From positions 1 to 26,316 of the IMG/VR virus record IMGVR_UViG_3300021478_000102: a stretch of 26,316 nucleotides of DNA; one strand, given 5' to 3'. The number at the start of each line of letters is the position of its first letter. Within the stretch, counting starts at the first letter, position 1. The notes under the pieces are model-generated. The model did not search any database. It was not told where the DNA came from and saw only the letters and a list, made by a program, of their open reading frames with translations. Shown here one piece after another: positions 14,516-21,037 of this stretch. The translations under genes were made by a program, and so were the position numbers. This DNA is from a virus.

Positions 14516-16664
14516 TTACGCCAAAAGAACTTGCGCCTGCGCAATCGCAGTCGGATCCAAAACCTGATAGCCGTAGACCTGTAGTCCACGAAGGATTTGG
14601 CCAAACGTCAATTCGCTTCGCAGGGTTTCGACTTTGCTGATTTGCGAGGCGAACGTCAGCCCGTGAGCATGACCGGCAAAGATCGGTTGCTCACCGGCAG
14701 CAAAGTTAGTGGCGTCCGTCGCCACGCTCGGCAGCAGGTTAGAGATATAGATCGTGAACCGGTCAACCATGCCAAGCCGGCCATTGCGCAGCATCGATAC
14801 CGGATCACCCGACAAATAGGCCTGCCGCAATTCAGACTGCTTGATCTGACGACCGGCCGCCGCCGACATCACCACCCAGCGTCCCTGTTCCGGAATATTC
14901 TGCTCGTCGAGGCACTGACCGAGCCGCAGCAGCACGTCGATGATTTCAATCTGCCCCGCCACCGGCGGATTGGCCTGGCGACCGACCATTGTGATCGGCG
15001 TGCCCTTGATGCCAAGGTTGATATTGCCGGAAATCGCCCCGGCCGTCGCACCCTTGTTAGCCGCCGCGGCACCACCGACGATACCGCCAAGCACATCGCG
15101 ATCGACCACGATCTTGAGCTGCTGCGCCGCATCGTCCGACCACATCGACAGCAGATTGAGATCGGACTGGACCTCCATCACGTCATCGAGGATCAGACTG
15201 AAATATTTGCCGATGCCGATATACAACTCGACCGAACCTCCGGTCGGTCGATCGAGGCCGAGTAGACCATCCGCCTTGTAGTCGCGAATAGTGATCGTCG
15301 GCTTGGTCCTGATTTTGACTCTGTCTCCTTGATTTTGGCAAATCGCATACGCGATTCCGACTGTCGCTTCAGGGCTAACCCTGCCAGGTCACTCAGTCTG
15401 TGCGAGCGCATTATCATGCTTCTCTCTGGTTCCTATTGGTCCCAGTTGTTCAGACCTGGTTACGAGACCGTTACAATCTCACCTTCATAATCCGTCGGAT
15501 TGGCCTTTGCCAATTCTGACTGTCGCATACGCCAGTTCTGGTTACCAGGATGTGCAGTTGAATATGGTGAAAGATCACGCACAGTACCTAGTAAACGCTG
15601 AACATCAGCGCCTGGACCGCTCAGTCGATGCGGTTGAGTACGCAGATTATCCATGGCCAGTTTGATCGCATCTCCATCTCTGAAATGCCCCATTTTGGCG
15701 CATCCAAGAAGAAAGTACACTTGATCAACTTTTAGAACCATGGATCGAGCTAATCGACCCTTGTCACTTTCAAACATGGCGCGGAATTTGGCCGCATCAA
15801 ATGAAAGTATCCATGAGGTCAACTCCACGCCAGTATTGATGTGGTCATAAAGAGAACCACCATACTGTTTATGAAGTAGCTCAACACCTGCACGACGCCG
15901 CTTCTCGCTCGTTATCTGCAAAACAATCTGAGCAGACTTTCTGTCTTTTGGACGACGAACGCTAAACGACCCATCACCGTCTATATATCCTGCTGTCCAC
16001 TTAGTTGTAGGATGCTTCGGTACAATCGGCATATCTGCAGCACGCCAAGCGGCTTCAATGATCTCTCGATCCATATCTTGACCATCAACCTTGCCGGCAA
16101 GCTCAGCAAGACCGCGTTTAAGGACAAGATATTTTTTCAAAAGATTACATACCGAAACCGCACGTTTACCACCTACGCTCCAGCACCAAGCGTCTCGTTT
16201 ATGCCGTGCGTCAAACTTGATGTGCCCCCAGTACTGAGTGCACGACGGCGGAGTTAAACTCCACGCAACAAGCTCGACAAAATCACGAGAACCGCTCTGT
16301 GAAAGCGCAAGGTAAACTTGCACACGCTTAGATGGACCACACTTCGGACCGTCCCACTCCCTGATTTGATAGGTGATAGACCCATCAGCATCAAGCAGAC
16401 CAGCAAGATACTTCAACGGCAATTTACTCTTACCTCTGGTTCCTTTCGGTTCCAGTTTTTCAGGTCCAGTTTTACTCGAACCGCTGTTCAATTCGAGATC
16501 GCCGACAAAACAGTCGACGCATAAAACTTCTCGACGAGCTTGGCACTCCAGATCTCAGGAATGAAACCAGTCGTTTGGAGGTTGTTAGGTGAAGACCCTA
16601 CAGGTGTAAGGGCGGGTACGGATCCTGACGTTGCGCCAGGAAATCCGGCACTGGGAATAGGCAT
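14516..16664 (-). CDS. Major capsid protein, interrupted by two group I introns (338 aa after splicing)
   Basis: The coding sequence is a join of 16664-16491 (58 codons), 15495-15476 (20 nt) and 15338-14516 (823 nt), 1017 nt including stop. Exon 1 ends VLSAISN, the micro-exon adds TDYEGEI, and exon 3 continues QNQGDRVKIRTKPTI, restoring the SN-TDYEGEI-x-x-x-GD motif familiar in this phage coat family. Neither frame can be read through unspliced: exon 1 runs into TGA at 16490-16488, and the frame before exon 3 is closed by stops. The C-terminal part (YIGIGKYFSLILDDV to YQVLDPTAIAQAQVL) is typical coat protein. AAGGGA precedes the ATG at 16664. The gene follows the scaffold, as usual. The fold is presumably HK97-like, by family knowledge. 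Confidence 0.93.
15339..15475 (-). ncRNA. Group I intron 2, 137 nt, minimal core without endonuclease
   Basis: Positions count from the 5' splice site. P1: exon GAGAU pairs with GUCUC (8-12), with U.G at the splice site. P3: CCAGGUC (17-23) with GACCUGG (86-92). P4: CUGG (31-34) with CCAG (47-50). P5: CC/GG with loop AAUA and flanking purine joints GA/AA. P6: GAG/CUC plus GCAU/AUGC. P7: GACUG (78-82) with CAGUC (113-117). P8: CAGGG/CCCUG (93-106). P9: AUCGC/GCGAU (121-134), then UUG with the terminal G. Removal joins GAGAU to CCAAAAUC and gives an in-frame coat sequence. All core helices are present in a very small space. Confidence 0.9.
15460..16422 (-). CDS. LAGLIDADG homing endonuclease in intron 1, about 320 aa
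   Basis: Two LAGLIDADG helices are visible, LAGLLDADG near residue 6 and TAGYIDGDG near residue 143. A single chain of two half-domains of this size should act as a monomer, each acidic motif residue contributing to one metal-dependent active site. The start is uncertain. A TTG at 16422 follows AGAGG by 10 bases and lies just before the first motif. The frame is open further up to a TTG at 16491, which would begin inside exon 1. The frame runs through the 3' ribozyme core (P7-P9) and the micro-exon in the coat-protein phase, and stops at TAA 15462-15460 inside intron 2. Its expected role is cleavage of intronless capsid alleles to spread the intron. Confidence 0.9.
   Translation of the reverse strand: MPLKYLAGLLDADGSITYQIREWDGPKCGPSKRVQVYLALSQSGSRDFVELVAWSLTPPSCTQYWGHIKFDARHKRDAWCWSVGGKRAVSVCNLLKKYLVLKRGLAELAGKVDGQDMDREIIEAAWRAADMPIVPKHPTTKWTAGYIDGDGSFSVRRPKDRKSAQIVLQITSEKRRRAGVELLHKQYGGSLYDHINTGVELTSWILSFDAAKFRAMFESDKGRLARSMVLKVDQVYFLLGCAKMGHFRDGDAIKLAMDNLRTQPHRLSGPGADVQRLLGTVRDLSPYSTAHPGNQNWRMRQSELAKANPTDYEGEIVTVS
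15476..15495 (-). other. 20-nt micro-exon of the major capsid gene
   Basis: The bases code for TDYEGE and the first two bases of the next Ile codon, between the terminal G of intron 1 and the U.G splice site of intron 2. Family knowledge of coat proteins (SN followed by TDYEGEI) supports exonic status. The 3' part of this exon is also the 5' strand of P1 of intron 2. Confidence 0.88.
15496..16490 (-). ncRNA. Group I intron 1, 995 nt, with endonuclease in the P6 loop
   Basis: P1: exon CUCGAAU pairs with GUUCGAG (16481-16475), with U.G at the splice site. P3: CUGGACC (16469-16463) with GGUCCAG (15618-15612). P4/P5: CUGG, AA, CC, GAAA, GG, AA, CCAG (16455-16436). P6: GGU with ACC (15634-15632), and GAGUA with UACUC (15640-15636). 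P7: GACUG (15626-15622) with CAGUC (15522-15518). P8: CGCUGA with UCAGCG (15610-15596), followed by about 70 extra bases. P9: AUUGGC with GCCAAU (15514-15499), then CCG and exon. The same layout as intron 2 with different paired bases is strong comparative evidence. The endonuclease lies between the two P6 strands. Confidence 0.92.
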
Positions 16665-16720
16665 GAGAGTGATCCCTTGGATTAGGGGACTACTACCGTT
16701 CTGTTCGAGCAGCCCCCGGG

Positions 16721-17830
16721 TTACATCTGGACACGCCCTTCCGCACCAGCCGCAATGATATCGGCATCCTGCCGAGCCCATTCGGCTTCACGCCCGACGT
16801 ATGCGCCCCTACGATGCGCAGAGTAGAGCTGTGCGATTTGAGCGCGAGTGTAAGTGGGTCTGTCGCTGGGCATCGAGGCGTCACCGCCCGTTGCCGGCCT
16901 GGCCCTGCCAGGGGCCGCAAGTGAACTCAGATCGATCGCCGGCTCCCGGAGGGACCTGGAGCTGGGCGCTGGTTCACTGTGCCCTGTAGCTGCTTCCTCT
17001 TGCCGGAAGCCGTTGAAGAACGAGATTACACGTGGCGCATTGGCTGACGCGATAGCTTCGTTCAACAATTGCTGTCTAACACGTCCTGATAGAAGATCAA
17101 TCCCCAGTAACCATTGAAGCCACCGCGGATCACGATCGATCTCCCGGAAATTCGGCACCGCCGCCTCGACCCGCATATCGAGTCGGGCCCGCGCCTCGTC
17201 CGCCAATCGGCGCTGCAGTTCGGTATTTTGCTGCTCCAACGCCTGCAGATGTGGTGCTACCGCCTGCACCGCCGCGCGCTGAGTAAAATCAACCAGATCA
17301 GATCCGTAGTCCTGAACATCCTTCTCGGTTACGTAGGACCGCGGCGGCGGCGGCGCGTGGCGCGGCTGTTGAGAAGCCCATTGCTGGGTCTGCAACAGCT
17401 CTCTACCCATCTGGGCGATTTGCTCCTCCAGCTCGCCAATCGTCTTCTGCGACGTTGTAAAGCGGCCCTGCAATCCGAAATACCGAGACTTCCAGGTCTC
17501 TGAATTTTCGTTTTCAGCAGGACGTTGATCCGCAGACGCCGGGTGGGGTGGAGGCTGTTGAGAGCCCGGCGCCTGCGTGGTCGGCTCAGCCAACGGGAGG
17601 TCAAGCTGCTCCGACGCTGATTCAACAGCCGCAGGTTGCTGTGGCTGCGAACCATTTGAATTCTCTGCAAGCGGTGGTGTCGCCGGCGGCGTTTCTACCG
17701 ATGCGGCAGCCGATGGTGTGGCGTAGAACGCCTCTACCGCCGCCACCCGTCGCTTGACGGCGTCGGGTATCATATCGGGGTCATAGGGAAGCTTCGCCAT
17801 CGGTTTTTCATCGACCACGACATCAACCAT
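16721..17830 (-). CDS. Capsid assembly scaffolding protein, 369 aa
   Basis: The gene directly precedes the capsid gene. It has the composition expected of a podovirus scaffold: a disordered Pro/Gln/Ser-rich first third, charged coiled-coil segments (TTSQKTIGELEEQIAQMGREL, then LQALEQQNTELQRRLADEARA at about residues 195-215), and a basic/acidic C-terminal helix (YTRAQIAQLYSAHRRGAYVG, then AEWARQDADIIAAGAEGR). That end resembles the coat-binding end of known scaffolds. It should nucleate procapsid assembly inside the shell and leave before or during packaging. The ATG at 17830 overlaps the preceding gene by 8 bases. Confidence 0.87.
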   Translation of the reverse strand: MVDVVVDEKPMAKLPYDPDMIPDAVKRRVAAVEAFYATPSAAASVETPPATPPLAENSNGSQPQQPAAVESASEQLDLPLAEPTTQAPGSQQPPPHPASADQRPAENENSETWKSRYFGLQGRFTTSQKTIGELEEQIAQMGRELLQTQQWASQQPRHAPPPPRSYVTEKDVQDYGSDLVDFTQRAAVQAVAPHLQALEQQNTELQRRLADEARARLDMRVEAAVPNFREIDRDPRWLQWLLGIDLLSGRVRQQLLNEAIASANAPRVISFFNGFRQEEAATGHSEPAPSSRSLREPAIDLSSLAAPGRARPATGGDASMPSDRPTYTRAQIAQLYSAHRRGAYVGREAEWARQDADIIAAGAEGRVQM

Positions 17831-18038
17831 TTTTTATTCCCTCCAGCACGCGCAGAATGTTCACGCATTGCTGCGCTCGACCCTGCGCCAACGGCAAATC
17901 CCCGGCCGTTTCGACCAGGGTGTTGATATAAGAAGCGGTGTATTTCTCGAACGCCGCACAGAAATTAGAAAATTCCTGCGGCGCCGCATTGCGCAAAAAA
18001 CGCGCGTAGTCCGTTAATTCCTTGTCCGTCGCACTCAT
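17823..18038 (-). CDS. Small helical protein, 71 aa
   Basis: The protein is predicted helical throughout (KELTDYARFLRNAAPQEFSN, YTASYINTLVETAG, QQCVNILRVLEGI). Its size and place just before the scaffold match a small conserved protein seen in related podovirus late operons, of no known function. The start overlaps the previous stop as ATGA and the stop lies within the scaffold start region. Confidence 0.75.
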   Translation of the reverse strand: MSATDKELTDYARFLRNAAPQEFSNFCAAFEKYTASYINTLVETAGDLPLAQGRAQQCVNILRVLEGIKNG

Positions 18039-18304
18039 CCCTGATCAGGCGGCCCGATCGGTGGCATCGCCGCTGTCGGTTGTGGCCCAGCGGTTGCTGC
18101 CGGCGCAGTTGACGGCGCCATCGCATTTGGCGCCGGTTGCGGTTGTGCCGGATATCGATTGAGCATCCGTGCCAATGGATTGCCGCCGGTCAGCGTCTCC
18201 TGCTGGCCAGGCGTATTTCGCTGCAGCGTCGAGCCCTTGCCGCGCTGCATGTTGATTCGGCCCTTGCCGCCGCCGAGCGGCGTGATCTGTTTTTTAAAAA
18301 CCAT
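18035..18304 (-). CDS. Small basic, Pro/Ala-rich protein, 89 aa
   Basis: The N-terminal part is basic and Gly-rich (MVFKKQITPLGGGKGRINMQ, then KGSTLQRN). The C-terminal half is a Pro/Ala/Gln low-complexity tail. Function unknown; a nucleic-acid or capsid contact would suit the charge, but this is a guess. GGAGG lies 8 bases before the ATG at 18304, which decides the start against a longer frame. The gene begins inside the last codons of its neighbour. Confidence 0.7.
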   Translation of the reverse strand: MVFKKQITPLGGGKGRINMQRGKGSTLQRNTPGQQETLTGGNPLARMLNRYPAQPQPAPNAMAPSTAPAATAGPQPTAAMPPIGPPDQG

Positions 18305-18497
18305 TCTTGATTCCTCCATAGCCGATACCGGCGCCACGGAGCCCCATGTCCGGCGCGCCAGACAACGGCGTACCGCCCTTGCCGTACTCGCGGGTGGAGA
18401 TTGGCTTGAGCCGAGGCGGCTTCAAAACCGCCTTGTCAGGATCGACTGGCTTGGGTGCCGGTGGCAGGGACATTGGTTTTGGAGTTCTGGCCATCAA
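18294..18497 (-). CDS. Small basic proline-rich protein, 67 aa
   Basis: The first half is proline/lysine-rich (PKPMSLPPAPKPVDPDKA). The second half is glycine-rich, with EYGKGGTPLSG and GLRGAGIGYGG. The YGKGG element recalls the aromatic-A-x-GG motif of other late proteins here. No fold or function can be named. The ATG overlaps the preceding stop (ATGA). It probably belongs to the group of small virion-associated proteins next to the scaffold. Confidence 0.7.
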   Translation of the reverse strand: MMARTPKPMSLPPAPKPVDPDKAVLKPPRLKPISTREYGKGGTPLSGAPDMGLRGAGIGYGGIKNGF

Positions 18498-18718
18498 CGC
18501 GCTCCAGTCTGGCCCGCTTTTGCTTCCTGCGCCGGTGAATAACCGAACATCTTGGTTGAGCCACCCTTGGCAAATTTAGCTCCCGGTGCCGACGTCGGAT
18601 CTTTGCCGGTGTTGCCGGGCTTATCCGGACCCGCAGCCTGCTGGCCAAACATGTGGGTATCGCCACCCTCGGCGAAGGTGACGTCGTGCTCAGTTTCCTG
18701 CTTGGTCTTGGCAGCCAT
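18494..18718 (-). CDS. Small protein with two FAxGG...MFG motifs, 74 aa
   Basis: Two related blocks are visible, FAEGGDTHMFG (residues 15-25) and FAKGGSTKMFGYS (49-61), separated by a flexible Gly/Pro linker. Short proteins with such MFG blocks are known to me from podovirus late operons, without assigned function. The ribosome site lies in the 3' arm of a hairpin (18724-18747), so translation may be limited. Both motifs are close to the GG elements of the proteins at 107-3478 and 3478-4437. Confidence 0.75.
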   Translation of the reverse strand: MAAKTKQETEHDVTFAEGGDTHMFGQQAAGPDKPGNTGKDPTSAPGAKFAKGGSTKMFGYSPAQEAKAGQTGAR

Positions 18719-18723
18719 GGAGA

Positions 18724-18747
18724 AGCCTCCTGTGATTTCAGGAGGCT
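18724..18747 (-). promoter_or_regulatory. Hairpin burying the ribosome site of the FAxGG protein
   Basis: A 9-bp perfect inverted repeat (18724-18732 with 18739-18747, 6-nt loop) places GGAGG, 7 bases before the ATG at 18718, in its 3' arm. The gap before it is AT-rich, so a promoter is possible there, but I find no clear -35/-10 pair. A terminator is less likely: only CUUCUCC follows. Confidence 0.6.
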
Positions 18748-18781
18748 ATAGAGCTAAATTCTTAAGCAAATATTAACTAAA

Positions 18782-19549
18782 TTATGAGTTGTCGCCATAG
18801 ATCACCTCACCATTGATCGCGATCGTGACCTCGACCTGGCCGACGGTTTGCACGTTGAAATGCACCGAAGCCATTTCCGGCTCAGGTCCGGGCGCCGGCT
18901 GCGCCGAGCCGCTCGCCCATTCAGCTATCAGTTCGTCGGCGCCGCCCTGATAAGAATTGATATCGCAGGGACCAATGCCATCAATGGTGTGCGGGCTGGG
19001 GCCGACTTCGCCATCAGTGAATTGCCAGAGCCAGTAGGTTTTCCAACACGGCGGCACGACCGGCGTTGATCCGTACTGACACAGCCATAACCGGCGACTG
19101 GCGAAGAACTCGTCGATCTCGTCGCCCAACGCCTCCTTAATAGTATTGCCGCCGTAAATTACGCATTCGTTGGGTCGTTCAAGTGCGTCCTCGACCTTGG
19201 TGATCCACTCCTTGACCTGCGAGGGGCTCATCTTGCCGCTACCGCTGGGATTGTCCTCCCAGTCGAGGCAGAACAGCTCGTCCCGGTCGGGACAAGCAAA
19301 AGTTAAAAAATTGTCGACCTGCCCGTCAACATCGCTGGCATCCGCGAAGTGATACGCGCCCCAGCACAGTCCCGCGGCCTTTGCCGCTGTTTGCTGATCG
19401 ACATAGCTAGGGTCGTTATAGCTCTGGCCTTCGGTCGCTTTATAGATCACGCCAACGATGCCATCCTGCTTCACCGCTTTATAATCATTGGCCGGATCCC
19501 AGTGCGATAAATCGCAGACAAGTGGATTAATCTTCTCGCTGCTACTCAT
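18782..19549 (-). CDS. GH25-family muramidase (endolysin), 255 aa
   Basis: The start contains VCDLSHWDPA (residues 11-20), followed by GVIYKATEG, WGAYHFAD and CLDWEDN, where D96 and E98 form the family's catalytic D-x-E pair, then WLWQFTDG near residue 170. These are the ordered landmarks of the GH25 barrel, which cuts the MurNAc-GlcNAc bond of peptidoglycan. A Pro-rich linker (about 215-225) leads to a short strand-rich tail (VHFNVQTVGQVEVTI) that may form a small extra domain. No signal peptide is seen. It overlaps the GH24 gene by ATGA, so the two lysins are made together. A virion-associated role is an alternative. Confidence 0.9.
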   Translation of the reverse strand: MSSSEKINPLVCDLSHWDPANDYKAVKQDGIVGVIYKATEGQSYNDPSYVDQQTAAKAAGLCWGAYHFADASDVDGQVDNFLTFACPDRDELFCLDWEDNPSGSGKMSPSQVKEWITKVEDALERPNECVIYGGNTIKEALGDEIDEFFASRRLWLCQYGSTPVVPPCWKTYWLWQFTDGEVGPSPHTIDGIGPCDINSYQGGADELIAEWASGSAQPAPGPEPEMASVHFNVQTVGQVEVTIAINGEVIYGDNS

Positions 19550-20115
19550 GACATCTCCTCCTCTGCCGGCGGATCGACGCTCTGCGGCATGGGCTCGAAC
19601 GGTGACGCAACGACCTTGTCCGGCTTGCCGTCGTAATTGTCGTCGGAGATATTCTGGAACAACAGCGCCTCACTGGCACGCCGCCGGGTTAGACCCGGCA
19701 GCACCTTACCATTGGCTTTATTCCACTTGTGAAATTCTGCCGCTGCGGATTCCCATTGTTGTAAATTCACATGCTTCAAAAGACTCGACTTGGCTAAATT
19801 GCCCTCGCCGCAGTTGTAACAAAAGCTCGTCAGGGCGTCGAAGCGGTAATCCGTCAACGGGACCTTGACCAACCGGCGCACCGATTTTTCGAAGGCTTCC
19901 ATGTCTCTAAGAAACGCTTCGTCGCATTGCTGCTTAGTCCACACGGTATCCAGTTTAATCTGATGGCCATGCTCGGTTGTCGTTCCCCAACCTATGGTTG
20001 TAACTCCCGCTGGACACGTGTAAGCCCTGTACTTGCCCTCGTGCGGCTTAAGACAGCCTTCAAAATGTTTAATGAGGTTTGCTCCTGCTGGACTGAGTTT
20101 CCTGTCCTCATTCAT
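19546..20115 (-). CDS. GH24-family lysozyme (endolysin), 189 aa
   Basis: Landmarks are HFEGCLKPH with catalytic Glu19, YTCPAGVTTIGWG with Cys34 where T4 lysozyme has Asp and Thr40 in the third position, then LTSFCYNCGEGNL and LPGLTRRRASEALLF. The Glu-Cys-Thr form is common in phage lysozymes. It hydrolyses the peptidoglycan glycan backbone. The chosen ATG (20115) has AGGAG 8 bases upstream; the longer frame has no ribosome site. No N-terminal membrane anchor is present, so release should depend on a holin. A C-terminal extension of about 35 residues (SDDNYDGKPDKVVASPF) is acidic and of unknown use. Confidence 0.92.
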   Translation of the reverse strand: MNEDRKLSPAGANLIKHFEGCLKPHEGKYRAYTCPAGVTTIGWGTTTEHGHQIKLDTVWTKQQCDEAFLRDMEAFEKSVRRLVKVPLTDYRFDALTSFCYNCGEGNLAKSSLLKHVNLQQWESAAAEFHKWNKANGKVLPGLTRRRASEALLFQNISDDNYDGKPDKVVASPFEPMPQSVDPPAEEEMS

Positions 20116-20155
20116 GGCATGCACTCCTGCTCTGACAACGTCCCCCGTGTTGATG

Positions 20156-20386
20156 TCATGGTCTCGGTCCCTGCCGGCAGTCACGAATGTCGGACACCAA
20201 CTTGCTGATCAGTTCGGTCTGAGTCTTGTTACGCTCCTGCGCGTTGGCCGCAACTTCACCCAGCACATAGGCCGCAAAACCAAGAAATCCGATATTGACG
20301 ACAAGTAGAGCAATCGCCAGCGGCGTCGATTTCATGGCATCGATGGTGTTGCTCGCAACCTTGGCGGCCTGCTCCGGCATACTCAT
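20156..20386 (-). CDS. Small one-helix membrane protein, holin-like candidate, 76 aa
   Basis: An N-terminal amphipathic part (AAKVASNTIDAMKSTP) precedes one hydrophobic segment (LAIALLVVNIGFLGFAAYVL), followed by a charged, probably cytoplasmic helix (QERNKTQTELISKLVSDIRD). It is a paralogue of the gene just upstream (VAS-x-T, then S/Q-x-PLA-x-AL-x-VVN). The position immediately before two lysins fits a holin or other lysis membrane protein. A one-helix layout resembles class III holins, but the sequence alone does not prove pore formation. The ATG overlaps the preceding stop. Confidence 0.75.
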   Translation of the reverse strand: MSMPEQAAKVASNTIDAMKSTPLAIALLVVNIGFLGFAAYVLGEVAANAQERNKTQTELISKLVSDIRDCRQGPRP

Positions 20387-20622
20387 TGTCGCTCACTCTT
20401 CACCGGCGGTGCCATCTCGATGCAGCGTTCCATCATGGCTGAGACCAGATTGTCTTTTCGCAGTGATGCAGTTTCAAGGCGCTGGAAAAAATCATGTGCC
20501 GTCCACATTCCCCCCAGCAAGAATAAAACGTTCACAACGACCAGTGCGAGCGCCAACGGTTGGCCCTTCAGCGCTTCAACAGTGCCACTTGCAACCTTGC
20601 CACCTTCTTCAGTGATACCCAC
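20383..20622 (-). CDS. Small one-helix membrane protein, paralogue of the next gene, 79 aa
   Basis: The layout is the same as in the following gene: GGKVASGTVEALKGQP, a hydrophobic helix (LALALVVVNVLFLLGGMW) and a charged tail (FQRLETASLRKDNLVSAMMER). The start appears to be GTG at 20622 with a weak ribosome site, suggesting low translation. Two diverged copies side by side could be a holin and an inhibitor or two subunits of one pore. This is inference from the pair and the lysin neighbours. Confidence 0.72.
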   Translation of the reverse strand: MGITEEGGKVASGTVEALKGQPLALALVVVNVLFLLGGMWTAHDFFQRLETASLRKDNLVSAMMERCIEMAPPVKSERQ

Positions 20623-20674
20623 GTTAACGCTCGCTATGCTTGGTCATCGATTAAGATAGCACCGATGAATGACC

Positions 20675-20908
20675 TCAAAGATCCCCTGCGCGTTTAAGCG
20701 CGTCGCCGAAGGTCCACGGCTTAGGCTCCGTGATGTCGTGATAATTAGGCATATCGGTATAGTCGATGCCTTCGCGCGCTTGACCCTTGGCTGCGAGAAA
20801 CCGGCCGACGATACAACGATCGGGATGTTGCCAGTCATAGCTGCTATCGGCTGGTTGTTGACGCAGCCAATCAAGAACGCCCTTACTCCAGTTTGGATTG
20901 TTCAACAT
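20675..20908 (-). CDS. Small soluble protein, 77 aa
   Basis: MLNNPNWSKGVLDWLRQQPAD is followed by YDWQHPDRCIVGRFL and a Trp/Phe-containing end (KPWTFGDALKRAG). It has the look of a compact conserved phage protein, but I cannot name a family. AAAGGAG lies 8 bases before the ATG at 20908, which I choose over the GTG and ATG slightly upstream that overlap this ribosome site. It stands between the proline-rich protein and the lysis cassette. Confidence 0.72.
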   Translation of the reverse strand: MLNNPNWSKGVLDWLRQQPADSSYDWQHPDRCIVGRFLAAKGQAREGIDYTDMPNYHDITEPKPWTFGDALKRAGDL

Positions 20909-21037
20909 AGGCATCACTCCTTTGCTCACGGGTTAAGGATTGATATTGAAACGCTTGGTCATCACATCCACGATCCTGCCGGCCTGCAGCGATAGGCTGG
21001 CGCGTACCCGGTTGGATACGCGCCTTTAGGCATGTAA
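20909..21037 (-). other. Spacer with a possible broken microgene and a hairpin
   Basis: Right after the proline-rich gene a frame starts MPKGAYPTGYAPAYR and stops after 23 codons. In the -1 frame a peptide-like continuation reads LQAGRIVDVMTKRFN and ends before the next gene's ribosome site. This might be a small gene broken by one base, or no gene. A 7-bp stem (GCGCGTA with TACGCGC) lies in the first part. Nothing else is seen. Confidence 0.35.

Noticed and set aside
15342-15477. Ribosome bypassing (gene 60-like hop) over the short gap, with ATT as take-off and landing codon
   Set aside because: ATT occurs at both edges, but the gap folds into a complete group I core including P7 and P9 and shares layout with the larger intron. 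A hop would also insert an extra residue (Cys).
15460-16491. Intein in the capsid protein
   Set aside because: Exon 1 runs directly into a stop, the endonuclease is in another frame than exon 1, and there is no Cys/Ser start block or His-Asn end. A group I RNA core with matching splice sites explains the data.
16423-16491. TTG at 16491 as endonuclease start
   Set aside because: It would begin in the last base of exon 1 and translate the P1-P5 region, and it lacks a good ribosome site. The TTG at 16422 just before the first motif is more natural, though neither is proven.
14516-16664. Broken capsid pseudogene or sequencing frameshifts
   Set aside because: The three coding pieces join exactly in frame at splice sites predicted from RNA structure and restore a conserved coat motif.
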